From Mariannaea sp. PMI_226 (lineage: Eukaryota > Ascomycota > Sordariomycetes > Hypocreales > Nectriaceae), in the NCBI GenBank assembly GCA_024336345.1, contig JANFOG010000002.1:2232001-2296000 (forward strand): a stretch of DNA of 64,000 bases, written 5' to 3'. The translations under genes were made by a program, and so were the position numbers. Of this stretch, positions 13,381 through 25,274 are shown in pieces. Below the pieces are notes generated by a model, which was given only the letters and a program-made list of their open reading frames with translations, was not told the DNA's origin and searched no databases. The first letter of the stretch is position 1, and each line of letters starts with the position of its first letter.

Positions 13381-15201
13381 ATGGAAGCCACTATGGTGCC
13401 AACGGCCATGAGCCAACCCGCTTTCTACTATTACAACTCCGATTCCAAGAATGAGGTGCGGCAACATTTCGGTCCTCAGCAAGCCGTACGACAGCAGATG
13501 ATGTTCCCTATGGTCCCTACGCTGCCTTCGACTCCAGTCTACTCACGACCTGGTTCTGCGAGCTCTCACCCTCCTACGCTTTACAGCAATGGCCCCGCAG
13601 TGGTAACTCCCACTGCCTCACCGCAGCCCATCGCTCTGAACAAGTCTGCTATGATGCTCGAGACCGAGTTTTATGAGAACTCCTACTTCCCTTCGACCCC
13701 TCCACTGTCGACTTCGGGTAGCAGCATCGGCAGCCCAAACACCTGCGAAATTCTCCAGACACCCATGAACCCAATGTTCTCGGGTCTGGATGGCGTGGAT
13801 GGCCTCAAGGACGGTCTTGAGTTGGTAGAAACCTCAGTCCTAGATTGGTCTAGCTGCGGTTCGCCCCCAATGACACCTGGTAAGTCGCACATTTTTTTTT
13901 TCATGCGCTGTCAATCTAGTGTGTATGTGTGACGATCATGTTCATCGCATGTCTGGTTGGTCACAACCCTCGCAACTTAGAGTTGTCAGTTGGCTGCCGC
14001 TGCCAAAATCAGTTGGCGTGGGCGCAGTTACGGAAGAGTCCAGTGCGCTGTCATAAGTGGAGAACGAATTCGGGGCTAACCATGATTGGTAGTGTACCTT
14101 CAATCTCAGCTGGGCAAAGTTCCTTCGCTTAGCAACACACCTTCTTTGTCTCCCTCACCAGCGCCTTATGCGCGATCCGTCAGCACTCCGGACCAGGACG
14201 TTGACTTCTGTGATCCTCGCAATCTGACTGTGTCTGTTGGTGCTGCTGCCACCATTGCCCCCGAGTTTGTGACTCTTGGCGAGGAAGTCAAGGTTGAGCA
14301 AGTCAAAGCTGTTTCCACCAACGCTCAAGCTAGCTTCGACTTCAACCCTTCTCTGCCCAGTGGCCTCGATTTCTCGGATCTGGAGTCTGAGGACGATTTC
14401 GTCAACACTCTGTTCCATCTTACTGGTGACTCAACTGTGACGGACGCTGGCCGACCTCGTGCCTGCACCGGATCATCGGTAGTGTCTCTCGGCCACGGTA
14501 GCTTCATTGGTGACGACGAGCTTTCCTTCGAGGAGAACGATAGCTTTAACTTCCCTGGTCTTCCCAGTCCTGCCACTTCCTCTACTGAGGATCTGCACAA
14601 GGACAAGCGTGTGAAGCCAAACAACTGCTGCAACGAAGTCCCCGTTGTTCCCATGATGAACGTTGCTGCCTCAAGCACTCACACTGCTGAGGCCGAGGAG
14701 TCCTCTACCAGCCCAGCTGCTGAACACTCCGACTCGGGTGCTTCTTCCTGTTCTGAAGCTACACCCTCCAGTCTTCCTGCCCCCGCCAATCGACGAGGCC
14801 GAAAGCAGTCTCTGACTGAGGATCCATCCAAGACCTTTGTTTGCGATCTGTGCAATCGTCGATTCCGCCGACAAGAGCATCTGAAGCGACATTACCGCTC
14901 TCTGCACACCCAAGAGAAGCCTTTCGAATGCAACGAGTGTGGCAAGAAGTTCTCACGCAGCGACAACCTTGCCCAGCACGCCCGCACACATGGCAGTGGC
15001 GCTATCGTCATGAACCTCATTGACGATCCTGAGGGTCGTGGCTTCGACCCATCAATGATCCCTCAGCCTGCTGCTGATGATTATAATGCCTACGGAAAGG
15101 TTCTCTTCCAAATCGCTGCTGAGGTACCAGGCAGTGCGAGCGAGGTGTCATCAGACGAGGGTAGCGATCAGGGCAAGAAGAAGCGCAAGCGTTCCGATTA
15201 A
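13381..15201 (+). CDS. msn2: C2H2 zinc-finger stress transcription factor (Msn2/Seb1 family)
   Basis: The product is a nuclear factor of the Msn2/Msn4/Seb1 family, which binds AGGGG stress-response elements. Two exons, 13381-13879 and 14093-15201, give 535 residues. The intron has a GTAAGT donor and a GCTAAC branch site, and the joined frame is continuous. Residues 1-400 are Ser/Pro/Thr-rich with acidic patches, as in an activation region. Two adjacent C2H2 fingers lie at 417-438 and 446-466. The recognition helices contain RQEHLKR and RSDNLAQ, which match the Msn2 pattern closely. The C-terminus ends in a basic KKKRKR cluster that could be a nuclear signal. In ascomycetes these factors govern osmotic, oxidative and heat stress responses, and often sporulation and virulence. 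The family is clear from the fingers. The choice of the name msn2 over seb1 is convention. Confidence 0.93.
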
Positions 15202-17901
15202 ATCTGTTGTTTACAATGGCAAGACGACAAGACGGTTGAGAAAGTCAGCAGACTAACTTAACACATGCCCGATACGACGCTGACGACCTGGGTTAATTCT
15301 TCTCTTGGCCGCCCGCGCTCACTTTTTTGCGGGTTGGCAGTAGGGTTTTTTTACATTTCCAGGGCTTACATCGCCCTGGCTGAGGAGCAAGCAAAAAAAA
15401 GAAGAGTGCAAGCGATTATGAAAAATGCGTTTTTTTTCTACTTCATTTTAAAGTTCTTTGTATCAACAATTATCAGAGAAACCTCCTTGCCACGCGACAA
15501 ACGATTTTTTGGAGGATGCGTGTCATTTTTTTCTTTCTTGATTTGGAAGTTTTTCTTTTTTTCAAAGAGTTTGCGTAACGGCCGCCTATAGCATTTCTCT
15601 CCACAAAGGAGGCCAAGCATGGGAAACATTTATTTTGGGTATAGGGTCATCATCACGTGGCAAAGGGAGGACTTATTGGGTTTTTTGTTGTATCGAGCTT
15701 GCATTGTTGAAGGACGTTGAAGGATGAGGTTTGCCAACGACATCGATGCCTATTCAAAACATTCGGGTTTTTTTGGTGGCTTGCCGTTCTTACACTCGTT
15801 GTAATCCTTTGGGTGGCCTGACTCATTGTCACAATGGCTCGCCTGGACGACTCTACACTTGGACATCGTGGGCGAGAGGGCGGCCCTCAACGGCCCCTTC
15901 ACTCTGGCCACATTCTTGTGTGTTTCTTTTTACTTCTTTGTCTGTCGTTTCCTGGTTGCTGGAATCAGAGCTGTCGGGGCTTGAATGTGCTGGTCACAAT
16001 CTTGATTGGCACCTTGTTTTTCACAACACACGTACACTTTAAGAATAGTTTGACGGAGGTCAATTTTACAATGCTACCAAATACTGCTCAAAAACTCGCT
16101 TCCTCATTGACGTCCTTTTTCATGAACTTTTTCTCCAAGTTCGCTTGTCCGCCCCCATTGTTTAGACCTATATCTTAGCTTCATTATTGTATGGGTATTT
16201 TCAAAGTGGTTTGTGGCATTGAGCGTTTTGAGTGGCACCCACATCTTGCAAGGTGCTCGAGTCATGGCTACGTGAGCCTTTGTCATGGCACTGGCTCAAG
16301 GTGTCGGTCAATAGAGTATACGGGGGAGGCACAAAGCATGGGACGAGCCGTCCGCGATGCCGTGACGGCCTTAGCCTGCTTGAACCCTGCCCCTCCGCAT
16401 AGTTCTTATGGTGGACGGAGAGTTCAGTCGAAACCAGACAGAACCCGGTAGCCGACTTTCTCTTGTTCCGCTTACTTTCCCCACGCCGCCCTGCCTCATG
16501 CCCCGTACCATATTATGCATTGTCCGGATAGACAGGAAACGAAGTGGATGTTCCTTGACGGCTGGAGAAAACGCGTAATGCAGACGGAGTAAATGTAAAT
16601 TGGGTAGGTTTAGTACATGGTAAGAAATCGGTAATAAACAGCCTCTTATTAGCCTGCGGGTCTGCTTCAAATGGGTATTATTGGCGGTGTTATCACTGAG
16701 TAGGGTACTTCGTGAAACAGCCGCCATACCGGAAGCTCTCCTCATGATTCCAATGGCATATTCCTGGTGTGCGATCCTCCAACTGGACAACTGAGAGCGT
16801 TTTCGCCTCACGGGCAAGGCGAGATGTTGACAAAGCCGGTGTCTGATGACCACCCGTATAAAATACCCAAAGTAGATATGAGATGAGAAAATAAGATGGC
16901 TCTAAAATGGGGCCACAAAGGATACTAAAACGGGATAGAAATCTGTTTGATCTATTTTGTCTTTTCATATGCCTTAGTATGAGTGGACTCAATATACGGG
17001 TTCGACGCATATGTCGGTTTGGTGACCAATTCACCGGCAGTCGGGATGGATGGCACAACCACCGGGTATTATTCATATCCCGCACCCTCTTTGGGGAAAA
17101 AAAAAAGAGACAATCAGCATCATGATAGCCAGGAGATTGTGTCAAGGATAATCATTTAAACTAGAGGTCCCTTTCGAACCCATGCCCAGTGCCCTGAAAC
17201 CTGTCATTCACTCGTGGGGTCCCGTTTCGTTGCAGGCCAAAGGGACCGACCGACCATACGAGGCGTGTGTTGGTGCGGGTGCGGGAGCGGGAGCGGGAGA
17301 GAAGAGAAAACAAACAATTTAATTGATGATGCAGGGAAGCATTGCTCGGCGAACACAAAAATAGTGCAGAGTGCTTCGTGCTTCGTACACCGTTATGATT
17401 AATTCCAGTACCATACATAGTATTGCTACCCTGGTAATAGTGCTAGCATGGGCATCTAGGTAATCTGTAGTACATAGTAAGTGAGCACCAAGGGCCTTAA
17501 GACGTTTAGACGAGGCTGCTCCACTGGCAAGCAAGCGGGCATCAGGCTAAGAAGTCTCTGCCCACTCTTCATCGACAACGAACCGTTCGTCTCCCAATCG
17601 CGGCCATTGCCGAGCAGGTGGCAGCCCCGGACCCCAAACTAGATCATCCCAAGTGTTGTCGAACAGACAGATTTGTTCATTTGGAATTCCTTCTCCCACG
17701 GTGGCTCTGTCTAGTCGCGTCAGCTTCCCTTTCCCAGCTGAACGGACCAAGCCTGAGCTGATAGGCAAGCGACTGACCAACCAACCTGAGTCTATTCAAG
17801 GCCCCGCGAAGGGAGCACACACCACACACACACCACGCAAAACGACTAAAAAGAGAAAATCACTAAAATCACTAAAATTACACAAACACCGAACACCTAC
17901 C
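15202..17901. other. Spacer between MSN2 and DPH6
   Basis: The first part is T-rich and probably holds the MSN2 3' untranslated region. The frames of 100-160 codons here lack an identifiable domain, and several start at non-ATG codons. The last part, upstream of DPH6, is a leader rich in CA and A (about 17815-17900). No RNA gene is visible. Confidence 0.55.
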
Positions 17902-20427
17902 ATGTCGTCTGAACGGCTCAACGTGATTGCGTTAATCTCAGGCGGAAAGGATAGCTTCTTCAGCCTGCTCCACTGCATCAAGCATGGGCATCGCGTAGTG
18001 GCCCTTGCCAACCTCTTCCCCGGACCCAGCACTACCAATGTCTCAGACTTGCTGACGCCTCCGCCTTCCCTATCCCAGCAAGCCACCGATATCTCGGCTT
18101 CGTTTTCTCTTCCCCCGGGACTTGAGATTATCGACCCGGGTGCCTGGGCAGCTGAGGCGGTGACCACCGCCCGCTACCACGGCCACGGGTTGGAGGCTTC
18201 GGAGAAGGACCTCAACAGCTTCATGTACCAGACGGTCGGACATGAGGTTCTCCCCCTGTATGCGGCCGCCACTGGTCTGCCGCTTTATCGACTACCCATC
18301 ACCGGCCGTGCTGTTCACCATGAGCGGGACTATGACGCGACGGATGCTCGGGACAGCGAGGAAACCGAGTCCATGCTGCCTTTGCTCCGGGCCATCATGA
18401 GCCGCCATCCTGAGGTCAATGCCCTCAGTGCCGGTGCCATCCTCTCCACCTACCAGCGCACCCGTGTTGAGTCTATCGCGATGCGCCTTGGCCTCGTCCC
18501 CCTGGCATTCCTGTGGCAGTATACGGTCCTTCCACCCCCGCAGGACGACGACGCCAGCAATCCAGCTACCGGGAACGAAACCCAGCTGCTAACGGACATG
18601 GCCAACGCCAGCTTAGAGGCACGGATCATCAAGGTTGCCAGCGCGGGCCTTGACGAGAGCCACTTGTGGGAGCGTGTATCGAGTGAGCATGGTGCAGAGC
18701 GTGTGAAGAGGGCCTTGCGCAAGTTTGGCTCATCTGAGTTTGCCGCAGCGCTCGGTGAAGGTGGTGAGTTTGAGACACTTGTTGTAGACGGACCTGTCAA
18801 CCTCTTCAAGCATAGGATTGTCATTCCTGAAAATGGCCGGAACATAGTCCGAGAGGGCGGTGGTTGCTCATGGTTGAGGTTGAGTGGCGCACGGCTCGAG
18901 AAGAAGGAGCCAGATCCCTCACAAGCGCTGGCTGTGCGAACTCCCGATCTGCTCGATCCAAAGTTCAAGGCCATTGTAGATGACCTGCCGCCGCTCGGAT
19001 CCCTCAGCTGGCAAAATGCTGTAAAAAGTTTCCTTTCAGTATTGTTGCGTGATCGTATGGAGTCGGCAAGCGCTGACATTGACGTTCTTCGATGGTCTGT
19101 TTTCGCGGCGCCAAGCGAAAGGGAGAGGTCAATCGAGGAAGAAACGGTTCAGATTGTCGAAAAGATCAGAGAATTGGTGTCCGCTGCCAAACTCGATCCT
19201 GCTGACATTTCTAGCACTGTCATCGTCCTTCGCCACATGGCTGATTTCCCAAAGGTGAATGGGGAGTACGGCAAACTCTTTCCAAAACCAAATCCTCCTT
19301 CAAGAGTTACAATTTCTTGCGGCAGCCTGCTTCCATCTGGGAACAATATTGCTGTGTACGTCACCGCGCCTTCGTCCCAGTCCACGGGGCGAACTGGGCT
19401 TCACGTACAGTCTCGATCGTATTGGGCGCCAGCCAATATTGGTCCATATAGCCAGGCTACGAATACATCAGTTGTTGTGCAAGGGCAGGAATCTGGTTTG
19501 CGGATAATCTCCATCGCTGGACAGATTCCCCTGATTCCTGCGACGATGGTGCTCCCAGCTCCCTCCGACCGGTCGCATGAGCTACAGGTAGTATTGTCCC
19601 TGCAACATCTCTGGAGAGTTGCTCAAGAGCTCAAGGTTCAATATTGGACAAGTTCTGTGGCGTACTTCCCTAGATGTAAGTCCAAGAACGACATGGAGCT
19701 CAACGCAAAGCTCGTAGGCCACGTGTGGAAGCAGGCTCACGGAACCCCTGAGGACGCAGACGACTCGGACATGCTAGATCCCTGGGACCTCAAGTATAAT
19801 ACCGTATATCAGACATTGGGGGATAATGGCGTGAAGGATAACAAGCGCACGATCCCGGACTGGTCTGTACTCACCCTCCGCCAGCAGAATGAACCAGAGA
19901 CATGTATACCCCCTACATTTGCAGTTGAAGTCGAGGAGCTTCCTAGGCAGTCCGCTGTAGAATGGCATGCTCACCACGGCCTCTCCAACGTAGACGAGAG
20001 CAGTCTCGAGCTGACATATGATCCCGACGTTGGATTCGCTGGATTCAAGACCTGGCACTCAGTTGTGAAGGCCAAGTCGGCTACTGTTGTCTACTCCGCC
20101 GTGTCTTGCAACAATGAAGACCAGCTGGGTAAGCAAAATCTTGAGAGTCTGGAACAGATCCTCAACACTGTCTACGGGGACTCACTCCGTCATCTACGCC
20201 CTGCTGAATCAGTTGCCCGCATTCGGCGGCCATATCTGATATATGTCGACTCTGATGAAGTTGATTCTCCCTTTGAACTTACCTTATCTTCCACAACCGG
20301 TGTGGCGATAATACCATGTCACTCTATTTGGTCTACATTAGGGGAGAAACTCAAGGTTGTCGCTCTTTATGAAACTTCATTCCCACACGGCAATGGCGAT
20401 AAGAGCAACGACGATGATGTATCATGA
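17902..20427 (+). CDS. DPH6: Diphthine-ammonia ligase with C-terminal RidA/YjgF domains
   Basis: This enzyme performs the last step of diphthamide formation on elongation factor 2, the ATP-dependent amidation of diphthine with ammonia, in the cytosol. The single exon of 841 residues starts at the ATG in CTACCATG; the frame is open further upstream but that part has no family resemblance. The N-terminal PP-loop ATPase domain carries SGGKDS at 13-18 and the conserved GEGGEFET at 285-292. Two YjgF/RidA-like domains follow, roughly 345-480 and 505-660 onward; the second begins with the signature IGPYSQA at 513-519. This three-part architecture is the one known from yeast Dph6 (YLR143W). Plants also fuse the domains, while archaeal enzymes lack RidA. 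What the RidA part does is not settled; reactive enamine clearance or assembly are possibilities. Confidence 0.95.
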   Translation: MSSERLNVIALISGGKDSFFSLLHCIKHGHRVVALANLFPGPSTTNVSDLLTPPPSLSQQATDISASFSLPPGLEIIDPGAWAAEAVTTARYHGHGLEASEKDLNSFMYQTVGHEVLPLYAAATGLPLYRLPITGRAVHHERDYDATDARDSEETESMLPLLRAIMSRHPEVNALSAGAILSTYQRTRVESIAMRLGLVPLAFLWQYTVLPPPQDDDASNPATGNETQLLTDMANASLEARIIKVASAGLDESHLWERVSSEHGAERVKRALRKFGSSEFAAALGEGGEFETLVVDGPVNLFKHRIVIPENGRNIVREGGGCSWLRLSGARLEKKEPDPSQALAVRTPDLLDPKFKAIVDDLPPLGSLSWQNAVKSFLSVLLRDRMESASADIDVLRWSVFAAPSERERSIEEETVQIVEKIRELVSAAKLDPADISSTVIVLRHMADFPKVNGEYGKLFPKPNPPSRVTISCGSLLPSGNNIAVYVTAPSSQSTGRTGLHVQSRSYWAPANIGPYSQATNTSVVVQGQESGLRIISIAGQIPLIPATMVLPAPSDRSHELQVVLSLQHLWRVAQELKVQYWTSSVAYFPRCKSKNDMELNAKLVGHVWKQAHGTPEDADDSDMLDPWDLKYNTVYQTLGDNGVKDNKRTIPDWSVLTLRQQNEPETCIPPTFAVEVEELPRQSAVEWHAHHGLSNVDESSLELTYDPDVGFAGFKTWHSVVKAKSATVVYSAVSCNNEDQLGKQNLESLEQILNTVYGDSLRHLRPAESVARIRRPYLIYVDSDEVDSPFELTLSSTTGVAIIPCHSIWSTLGEKLKVVALYETSFPHGNGDKSNDDDVS

Positions 20428-20554
20428 TGTATCCGATGAGAAAAACGCAAGGTTGAAGATTGGCTACATAATAATCCGCAAGTCAGGTTTTCTTTCCCTT
20501 TTTTCCCCGAAAAGTAAACCAAAAAAAGAGGGCAAATGAGGATTGTTTATCTAG

Positions 20555-21664
20555 TTAACCGTTCAACAGGCTCATGTGAGCCTCGGGATATCGTGTTCCT
20601 GAAACGGTGAATGATGCCAGGATCTGGTCAATCTCGGCCATGTCCTGCTCATTCAAATCGACAATGGTCGCATTCTCACGCACTCGGTCCGGGTTACTTG
20701 AACCGGGGATCGGGATGATCTTGGGCATACCTGGGCGGCGGGACAAGGCAACAAGCCAGTTGATGGCGACCTGACTGACGGTGCAGCCTTTGCGCTCAGC
20801 AATGGCTTCGACCTTGGCCACAAGCTCGAGGTTTTTGGTCAGATTTTCGCCCTGGAAGCGAGGGTGATGTCGTTTCATGTCACCCTCCGGAATATCGGCT
20901 GCCGACTTGATTTTCCCACCGAGGAGACCTCGTCCGATAGGAGCTAGTTAATGCATGTCAGATAATTTTTTCTATCTTGAGACCCATTTCTCTGCTTTTC
21001 GGCTTACAGTATGCGAGAACCGTAACGTTCAGCTCAGCACAGGCTTCGAGGAGGCCATTTGTCATAGGGTCGTTGTAGAAGAGCGACATTTCCACTTCGA
21101 CTGATGTGATGTTGTACTTCTTGGACGCTTCCCGAAGTGTCGTCGCACTGATTTCGCTGGTAGAAATTCCACCAATCTTGCCGGCCTCGACGTACTCATC
21201 GATGGTTGCCAGTGTATCGTCGACGTAATTGATCTTGGGGTCCTTGCGAGCAGCTTCGAACTGATCAATGTGGCCGCTGGGGCCGAGAGTGTTCAAACAG
21301 TTTTCGATACTTGCGCGGATGCCCTCCTTGGAGCCACGAGGTTGGTAGTCTGGGCCCAGGCCGCCCTTGATATTAAGCACGATACGGGAAGCATCTTCTG
21401 GATACTTTTCGAGATATCTGCGCAGTAGAGTAAGGGAGTTGCGGTCAGGAGGGCCATAGAACTCGCCACCGTTGAAATAATTGCAGCCCGAATCCAAGGC
21501 GGCGCGGATGGCGGCAAATGCCTGCTCGTCGGGGATGGGCTTCATCGTGAGACCTATACAGAGTGTGAGAGAAGCAGATCATACATTAGCATTACGAAAT
21601 AGATCCTACCCATGAGGCCAAAGCCAATATCTCCAACCTCCTTCCCGACGATCTTGTAAGTCAT
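20555..21664 (-). CDS. plr1: Pyridoxal reductase-like aldo/keto reductase (AKR8 type)
   Basis: This is predicted to be an NADPH-dependent cytosolic reductase of pyridoxal to pyridoxine in vitamin B6 salvage. Three exons on the minus strand, 21664-21610, 21553-21008 and 20943-20555, give 329 residues; introns are 56 and 64 nt. A TIM-barrel aldo/keto reductase is evident: GFGLMGLT near the start, NGGEFYGPP at 46-54 with the likely catalytic Tyr51, Lys81 in the NIKGGL motif, and the AYSPIGRGLLGG segment after the second intron. The usual catalytic Asp in this motif is Asn46, a trait I associate with the fission yeast Plr1 (AKR8A) group, which is why I prefer that name. Phosphate-binding residues (IPIPGSSNPDRVREN) sit near the C-terminus. 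General fungal aldo/keto reductases of the yakC group are the main alternative. It is convergent with DPH6, with only 127 bp between the stops. Confidence 0.88.
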
Positions 21665-23891
21665 GATGGCAGCAGGTGAGTGGTCGTGAACTGATTTATG
21701 AGGAAATCAACAAAAAGTTGAATACAAATATGTGGGAGATTCAGCTGAGAGCACTCCCGGGTGCTAGTGAAAGGGCCTCTTTATAGCTTGTTATAATTAT
21801 CCAGCTTCAACCATAATTCACTTGTGGAAACCACCTATTTTCTATGTCATGACTATTCGAATGGAGTCTATATGTCAAAGCATCGGTGTGCAGCGGATCT
21901 AAGCTTCAAAATCCGACAGCCAGAAGGGGTCAATGGGGCGCAAATGTGGCTTAGCCTCGACGACCATTTACCCAAATGGGCAATTTGTCTCTGTGCAGAG
22001 AGGCGATTGGACAATCCGTGACGCGAGATGTTTATCTCCGGCCCATCAGGGATTTGAGTTACTGAGCATTTGTGTGTGCGAAGTCCGGAGTACGGGGCCG
22101 GAGGTGGACAGAGGACCGGAAGGAGAGGGGTCTACGGGGGCCTGGAATCAAAACAAGCACCGATGATTTGATGAGCCCTGTCATGCAACTTGTGTGGCTT
22201 GAGGAATAGGAGCAGGAATAGGAAAACATGAATAGGAAAATACAAATGGGAAAAGACCGATGGCTGGCATGCAAGGTGATTTTTTAGAAGTGAAGATGGC
22301 TTCATTCGTATCCCATTCGTCCAGGCAATACAAATAGCGGTTCTTACCCACGTTTCTTTCCTGACAGTCCTGTAGTAAGAACCCAACCCTGCCTAGGTAG
22401 ACTATCCCGTCACCGTCCAGGACAAGAACAAGGGACGGCAGCGCAAGTAAGTATTGGTGTAGTTTCAAGGAGGGTGATTATGCCAAGTTCCCGCGGGGGG
22501 GGGGGGTCTCCAGGGATCTCTGTCTTCTCTCGACCATGGCCTGTCTGTCAATCTGACAGATGGAGGGGTGCTGTTTTGAAAAATAGCTGACCACTGATCG
22601 TGAGTGATAGGGTAGAGTTATGATGATTCTCTCGGGCATGCGGGGGATGAGACATGTGCATCCATATCGCGATGATGAGCTGAGCGCGTGCATCATGTGT
22701 GAGTGGGCCGAATCGGGCACATGGTCCAGTAAATGTTGAACAATCAGATGATGCTTGAACGGTGATGGCACCTGAGTCCAGCGCTTCCAAGAAAGAGGGA
22801 AGTGATGGGGTATATTTTTTTCCTTTGGTCTTTTTGTACCCTACTTCTCAGCTGGACCTAATTGCTATTTCTTTTTCCCCAATTGTATTGTTACTAAGAC
22901 TTCCGCGCTCTGTATGAAAACAGAATGAGACAACAGAAAATATCAAGATATTGAGTTGGATGTCGGATATGATGTCATTTACGTCAATGTTGAGACAAAC
23001 CGCTAACAAAAGTCGTGAACCAATACCAATCCACCCTCGTAGAGCGCAATTGACGTGCTCAGTTTGCCAGTTGATGCCATTTCCCCAAGCCCAAATACCT
23101 TTCATACTGATTTTATTTTGTCTCTCTTTCCCCTCCCCTCTAGCAACATGGCGTCTCTGAGATCACTACTAGCTCACCTTTTCTCCTTTAGTTGACTGGG
23201 TAGGTACCTACTGCTCTCTACCGACTGACTGACGTAGGCACCTATGCTGTCTTACCGGTTACTTAGAGACAGGACCTTAGATATAGGCAGTTAATAGGTT
23301 AATTAATTGCCTTCATTCAACCACTTGAGACTTGAGAGACTTGACAGGACGTTGCGTTAGGCAAAAAGTACTACACACACACACACACTCAAAAAAGTCG
23401 ACGTACAATCGCAACAACCCCGCTGTCCGCTTGCCCGCTGCCCGCTGCCCGCCTCGTCCCCTCCCCCGAGCCCCGATGAACGAGAGGCGTAGCGCCCGAC
23501 GCGCCGTGCCCCGGCTTCCGGCCGCATGCTGTAGGTTGGAAGGGTCAGGGCCTGCTGCATCCGCTAAATAGAGATTAGAGCTCTGCAAAGCATCTGCATT
23601 ACCGGCATCCTCCCTCCATCTCCCTCTCCCGTTCCCATCCTTTCCCCTCCACCAACGACAGGCATCAAACGACAAACACACAAGCCTTGTGTTGTACATG
23701 CCTGCATTTTGCCATTGACTCGATGAATCTCGCCATCGCCAGCGCCGTCATCATCGTCTCCAACGAAGCCCCTCCCGCCCGCTTGTCCCTCCAAGGTAGT
23801 GAGATAAGCCAAAGTAGACCGCTGGCCTGCGATAACAAGAATTGAATACAAGACGGCACTCACTCCTCCTACACTTCTCTCGCCCGCTGCA
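21665..23891. promoter_or_regulatory. Divergent spacer between PLR1 and the DUF202 gene
   Basis: This 2.2-kb region serves as upstream DNA for both flanking genes. It contains an AGGGG pentamer at 22126-22130, a G homopolymer near 22494-22506, a CA microsatellite around 23373-23388, and a GC-rich stretch at 23415-23530. The open frames on either strand are shadows of simple sequence. I see no gene. Confidence 0.5.
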
Positions 23892-25274
23892 ATGCCCGAG
23901 TCCAACGACATTCCTCCCGAAGAGGCTGCGCTCCCCAAGCCACCAGATCCGCTCCCCGCTGCATTAACACGATCTTCCACAGCAGTTTCCCTTGGTCGCA
24001 CTACTTCATTCGTGAGCTTCCGCCGTCCCTCGGCCACGGCTGAGCGCATCTCTGAGATCCTTGAGGTGAGTGCAAACCTTGTTGCCTCACGCAATTAGCA
24101 CTTCCCCCGGCCTGTCTTGGTCACGCATTGCATTGTCTTGCATGACCCATGATACGGTGGCCTTGGCCTTTTTTTCAACTGCCCTTTCTTTCCTTTTTTT
24201 TTTTTTTTCATTGTCTTTCTGTTTACCATTTGTCTTTTCTACTACCGGCCGCAGCCGGGTCGTGAAAAGGCCCCAGCTCCCGACCGGCTAAGCTCTTGTC
24301 CTTGTCCTTGTCCGCATCCTGCACGTCTTCCCTTGTGTCTCTCCTCAGCAGACCCTTGTTCTTGTCATCTTTTTTCCTACAGAACAGCACACTTTCCTTT
24401 ATCCTCGCGCATGCTCCCACTTTCCTTTGGCACACAAACCGACGCCCAACACTGTCACTAACAAGATCCCCCCTTATCTCGCCAGACTGCTCGAGAACGC
24501 GCCGAAACGATGGGTAACGGTGCTGCTGCCCGCCGGACCTCCGAGGATAACCATGTGGATGAGACTACCGGTATCGTCTCTCGGGGCTCTGAAGTAAACT
24601 ACCAAGCCATACAAACCACAAACACTCGCGGTTCTGGACCTCGTGCTCGAAAAGTCATCCCTCAGAATCCCAATTCTTCTAAACCAACCGACAACCGCCC
24701 CCCTGGCTCCGTCCCCGGCATGGACTATTCTCAGCAGACCGAACCCGAAGAAGCCACTCCTCCCTGGTGGCAGACCCAAATCTCCAAGTTCCAGTCGATC
24801 GAATTAGAGAACAAAGGCAGCGTAGCCCGAGATCATCTTGCCATTGGTACCCTCCCCTCCCCCTACGCGCTGTGACCAATCGACCGACCAATCGGCTAAC
24901 ACAAACCGCTTACTGCTAACTTAGAACGAACGTTTCTTGCTTGGCTTCGAACCTCTCTTGCCTTCGCTTCAATCGGCATCGCTGTTACACAACTCTTCCG
25001 GCTCAACACTTCCCTCCAAGGCGACAAACCCAGCAAGAACTTGAACACATTACGTCAGATAGGCAAGCCGTTAGGTTCCGCGTTTCTTGCTATTAGCATC
25101 CTGATTCTCTTCCTCGGCTACAAGCGATATTTCCTGACTCAACAATGGGTAATGCAAGGCAAATTCCCCGCAAGCCGTGGCACCGTGACCATTGTGGCAT
25201 TTGTTGCATTTCTCATCATGGCTGCGTCCCTGGTGGTTGTCATTGTTATCCATCCGTCCGAAGACGAGTTATAG
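23892..25274 (+). CDS. DUF202 (YidH-like) membrane protein
   Basis: Three exons, 23892-24065, 24486-24846 and 24925-25274, join in frame to give 294 residues. Residues 1-178 are hydrophilic and Pro/Ser/Thr-rich, probably disordered and cytosolic. The C-terminal part begins with the ERTFLAWLRTSLAF signature of DUF202 at about 179-192, at the start of a first membrane helix. Two more helices follow at about 225-245 and 265-287. DUF202 also occurs in bacterial YidH and in yeast Vtc1, but this protein has none of the other VTC parts and its function is unknown. Intron 1 is unusually long for this window (420 nt) and pyrimidine-rich. The first in-frame ATG is chosen; a downstream ATG at 24510 would give a shorter form that keeps the whole membrane domain. 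Confidence 0.82.

Noticed and set aside
17161..17190. Possible tRNA T-arm (GGGTTCGAA on the minus strand)
   Set aside because: The flanking bases do not form the five-pair T stem and no matching anticodon arm or acceptor stem is present.
23564..24094. 176-codon minus-strand frame
   Set aside because: It lies antisense to exon 1 of the DUF202 gene and its CT-rich leader, so it is a shadow.
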